Shown piece by piece: positions 6,611-7,167 of a stretch of DNA of 7,167 nt. This DNA comes from Euryarchaeota archaeon Ods04 (GTDB lineage: Archaea; Halobacteriota; Halobacteria; Halobacteriales; Halorutilaceae), in the NCBI GenBank assembly GCA_028751055.1, contig JAQZDD010000047.1, positions 1-7,167 on the forward strand. Reading direction: 5' to 3'. Position numbers and translations under genes: made by a program. Numbering within the stretch: position 1 is the stretch's first letter; each line of letters starts with the position of its first letter. The notes under the pieces were generated by a model. That model worked only from the letters and a program-made list of their open reading frames with translations, did no database searches and was not told where the DNA came from.

Positions 6611-6910
6611 TTAGAGTTCGGCGAGTTCGTCCGCAAGACTGTCACCCTGTTCAAGGAGATTTCTGGATACCTTGATAGATTCGGCGTTCTGCCTTCCTAT
6701 GAACTCCTTGAGCACCTCGAAGCTGATATCGTCGTCGAGGTAGAGTTCGACGACTGCTTCTTTGAACTTCTCGTCATCCTCAATCTCTTCAAGGTACTCT
6801 TGGAGTGCTTCTATGACTATGTCCGTCCGGTTCTTGTGTCTGACTTCCGCGGCTACATCCGCTTTCTCGATTAGTTCGTCAGGTAGTCTGAAGTTCACTT
6901 TCGTAGTCAT
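6611..6910 (-). CDS. Ribbon-helix-helix antitoxin with UPF0175-like C-terminal region
   Basis: Probable antitoxin and autorepressor of the downstream PIN toxin. Residues 1-42 look like a CopG/Arc-type ribbon-helix-helix domain: the short strand TKVNFRLP (3-10), helix DELIEKADVAAEV, turn HKNRTD and helix IVIEALQEYLEE. From about 48, the stretch FKEAVVELYLDDDISFEVLKEF resembles the UPF0175 antitoxin core (the AVELYxxGxISxxxAAEL pattern), followed by a Leu-rich acidic tail ending in ADELAEL that could wrap the toxin. The gene is 99 codons and starts at an ATG about 26 nt after a strong TATA box, so the message is probably leaderless. Two TGTA-N2-TACA dyads lie between TATA box and ATG and are candidate binding sites for this protein. 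GC is 149 of 300 bases over 6601-6900 by hand count, lower than in the housekeeping genes. The RHH call is stronger than the UPF0175 call. Confidence 0.78.
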   Translation of the reverse strand: MTTKVNFRLPDELIEKADVAAEVRHKNRTDIVIEALQEYLEEIEDDEKFKEAVVELYLDDDISFEVLKEFIGRQNAESIKVSRNLLEQGDSLADELAEL

Positions 6911-6930
6911 GTATATACAATGTACCTACA
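6910..6930. promoter_or_regulatory. Tandem-dyad operator of the toxin-antitoxin operon
   Basis: Two inverted repeats, TGTATATACA (6910-6919, a perfect 10-bp palindrome) and TGTACCTACA (6921-6930, TGTA-CC-TACA), sit 11 bp apart start to start, one helical turn. Together they fill the space between TATA box and start codon; the first overlaps the A of the ATG. Ribbon-helix-helix antitoxins commonly bind paired short dyads spaced by about one turn. That the antitoxin is the binder is inferred. Confidence 0.65.
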
Positions 6931-6940
6931 AATTTATAAA
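6931..6940 (-). promoter_or_regulatory. TATA box of the toxin-antitoxin operon
   Basis: TTTATAAATT on the minus strand is the best TATA box in the window, centred about 26 nt before the antitoxin ATG. It directly abuts the tandem-dyad operator, so a bound repressor would block the start site. Confidence 0.75.
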
Positions 6941-7030
6941 TGTGTGCCAGCTTCGGAAGGCGGGTTCTACTCCGTCCTATCGGTGCTTTCGTCTGTTTCG
7001 TCCCCATGAATCGATGGAAGTCTATAGAAC

Positions 7031-7167
7031 TCAGAGAAGCCAACCGGCTAAGAGAACGTAGCCACCGACGCCTATCAAGACAGCCGGAACCAGCCAGTCG
7101 TCGACCCATGTCGGCATCCGTGCTTCGGGGACGAGCCTTACGACGACCAACGCAGCCAGAAACACGA
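7031..7167 (-). CDS. Unidentified membrane protein, C-terminal 44 residues only
   Basis: An open frame enters from the right edge on the minus strand and stops at TGA (7031-7033). The visible 44 residues contain two hydrophobic stretches, VFLAALVVVRLV and LVPAVLIGVGGYVLLAGWLL, separated by a short polar loop with PEARMPTWVDDW. This looks like the last membrane helices of an integral membrane protein, with nothing after the final helix. I do not recognise the family. The gene is on the same strand as the toxin-antitoxin pair and ends 120 nt before the antitoxin start; that pair has its own TATA box, so co-transcription is not needed. Composition and hydrophobic pattern suggest real coding DNA, but the piece is short. 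Confidence 0.55.
   Translation of the reverse strand, partial: VFLAALVVVRLVPEARMPTWVDDWLVPAVLIGVGGYVLLAGWLL

Noticed and set aside
6956..6980. Possible tRNA T-arm remnant (GGTTCTACTCC) that might mark an integration site
   Set aside because: The loop does not match the T-loop consensus, the stem needs a wobble pair and an 8-nt loop, and no acceptor or anticodon arm surrounds it.
6879..7109. 76-codon minus-strand frame across the toxin-antitoxin promoter
   Set aside because: It overlaps the TATA box, operator and antitoxin start and also the membrane protein's 3' end in another frame. Its basic composition is unlike that of the real genes here.

Overview
This window looks like chromosomal DNA of a salt-in, extremely halophilic archaeon. 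The genes are archaeal in type: RadA recombinase, NMD3 homologue, SecF before SecD with no SecA, archaeal-type phosphoglycolate phosphatase, and RNase HII with the DEAGKG signature. The soluble domains are very rich in Asp and Glu. Most genes have a TATA-like element 25-28 nt before the start codon, which fits leaderless transcripts. Isoleucine is often written ATA (15 of 25 Ile codons in secF by hand count), which is rare in well-known high-GC Halobacteria. A less-studied halophilic euryarchaeal lineage is therefore possible, but this is inference.

Layout. On the minus strand, positions 1633 to 1 hold radA followed 13 nt later by a HAD phosphatase (pgp type), which runs off the left edge. 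A divergent control region of about 115 nt separates radA from the plus-strand genes nmd3 (1748 or 1712 to 2818), secF (2844-3746) and secD (3748-5298). secF and secD are separated by 1 nt and encode the paired membrane subunits that assist Sec protein export. Convergent to secD, with 20 nt between the stops, is rnhB (5319-5933, minus), whose last residues resemble a PCNA-binding PIP box. A gap of 178 nt (5934-6111) holds the rnhB promoter and a perfect 9-bp tandem repeat. Next, on the minus strand, is a two-gene toxin-antitoxin operon: a ribbon-helix-helix antitoxin (6611-6910) and a PIN-domain toxin (6112-6597). Its promoter carries two TGTA-N2-TACA dyads one helical turn apart, between the TATA box and the start codon. 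At the right edge is the C-terminal 44 residues of a membrane protein (minus, stop at 7031).

Most of the window is housekeeping: DNA repair and replication (radA, rnhB), ribosome biogenesis (nmd3) and secretion (secFD). The toxin-antitoxin pair is the only accessory-looking part, and its GC content is lower (about 50% across the antitoxin gene, against above 60% in sampled parts of secD and rnhB). I found no RNA genes, CRISPR arrays or insertion sequences, and no clearly new multi-gene system. The most interesting points are the antitoxin operator, the antitoxin's two-part architecture, the radA promoter dyad and the RNase HII tail.
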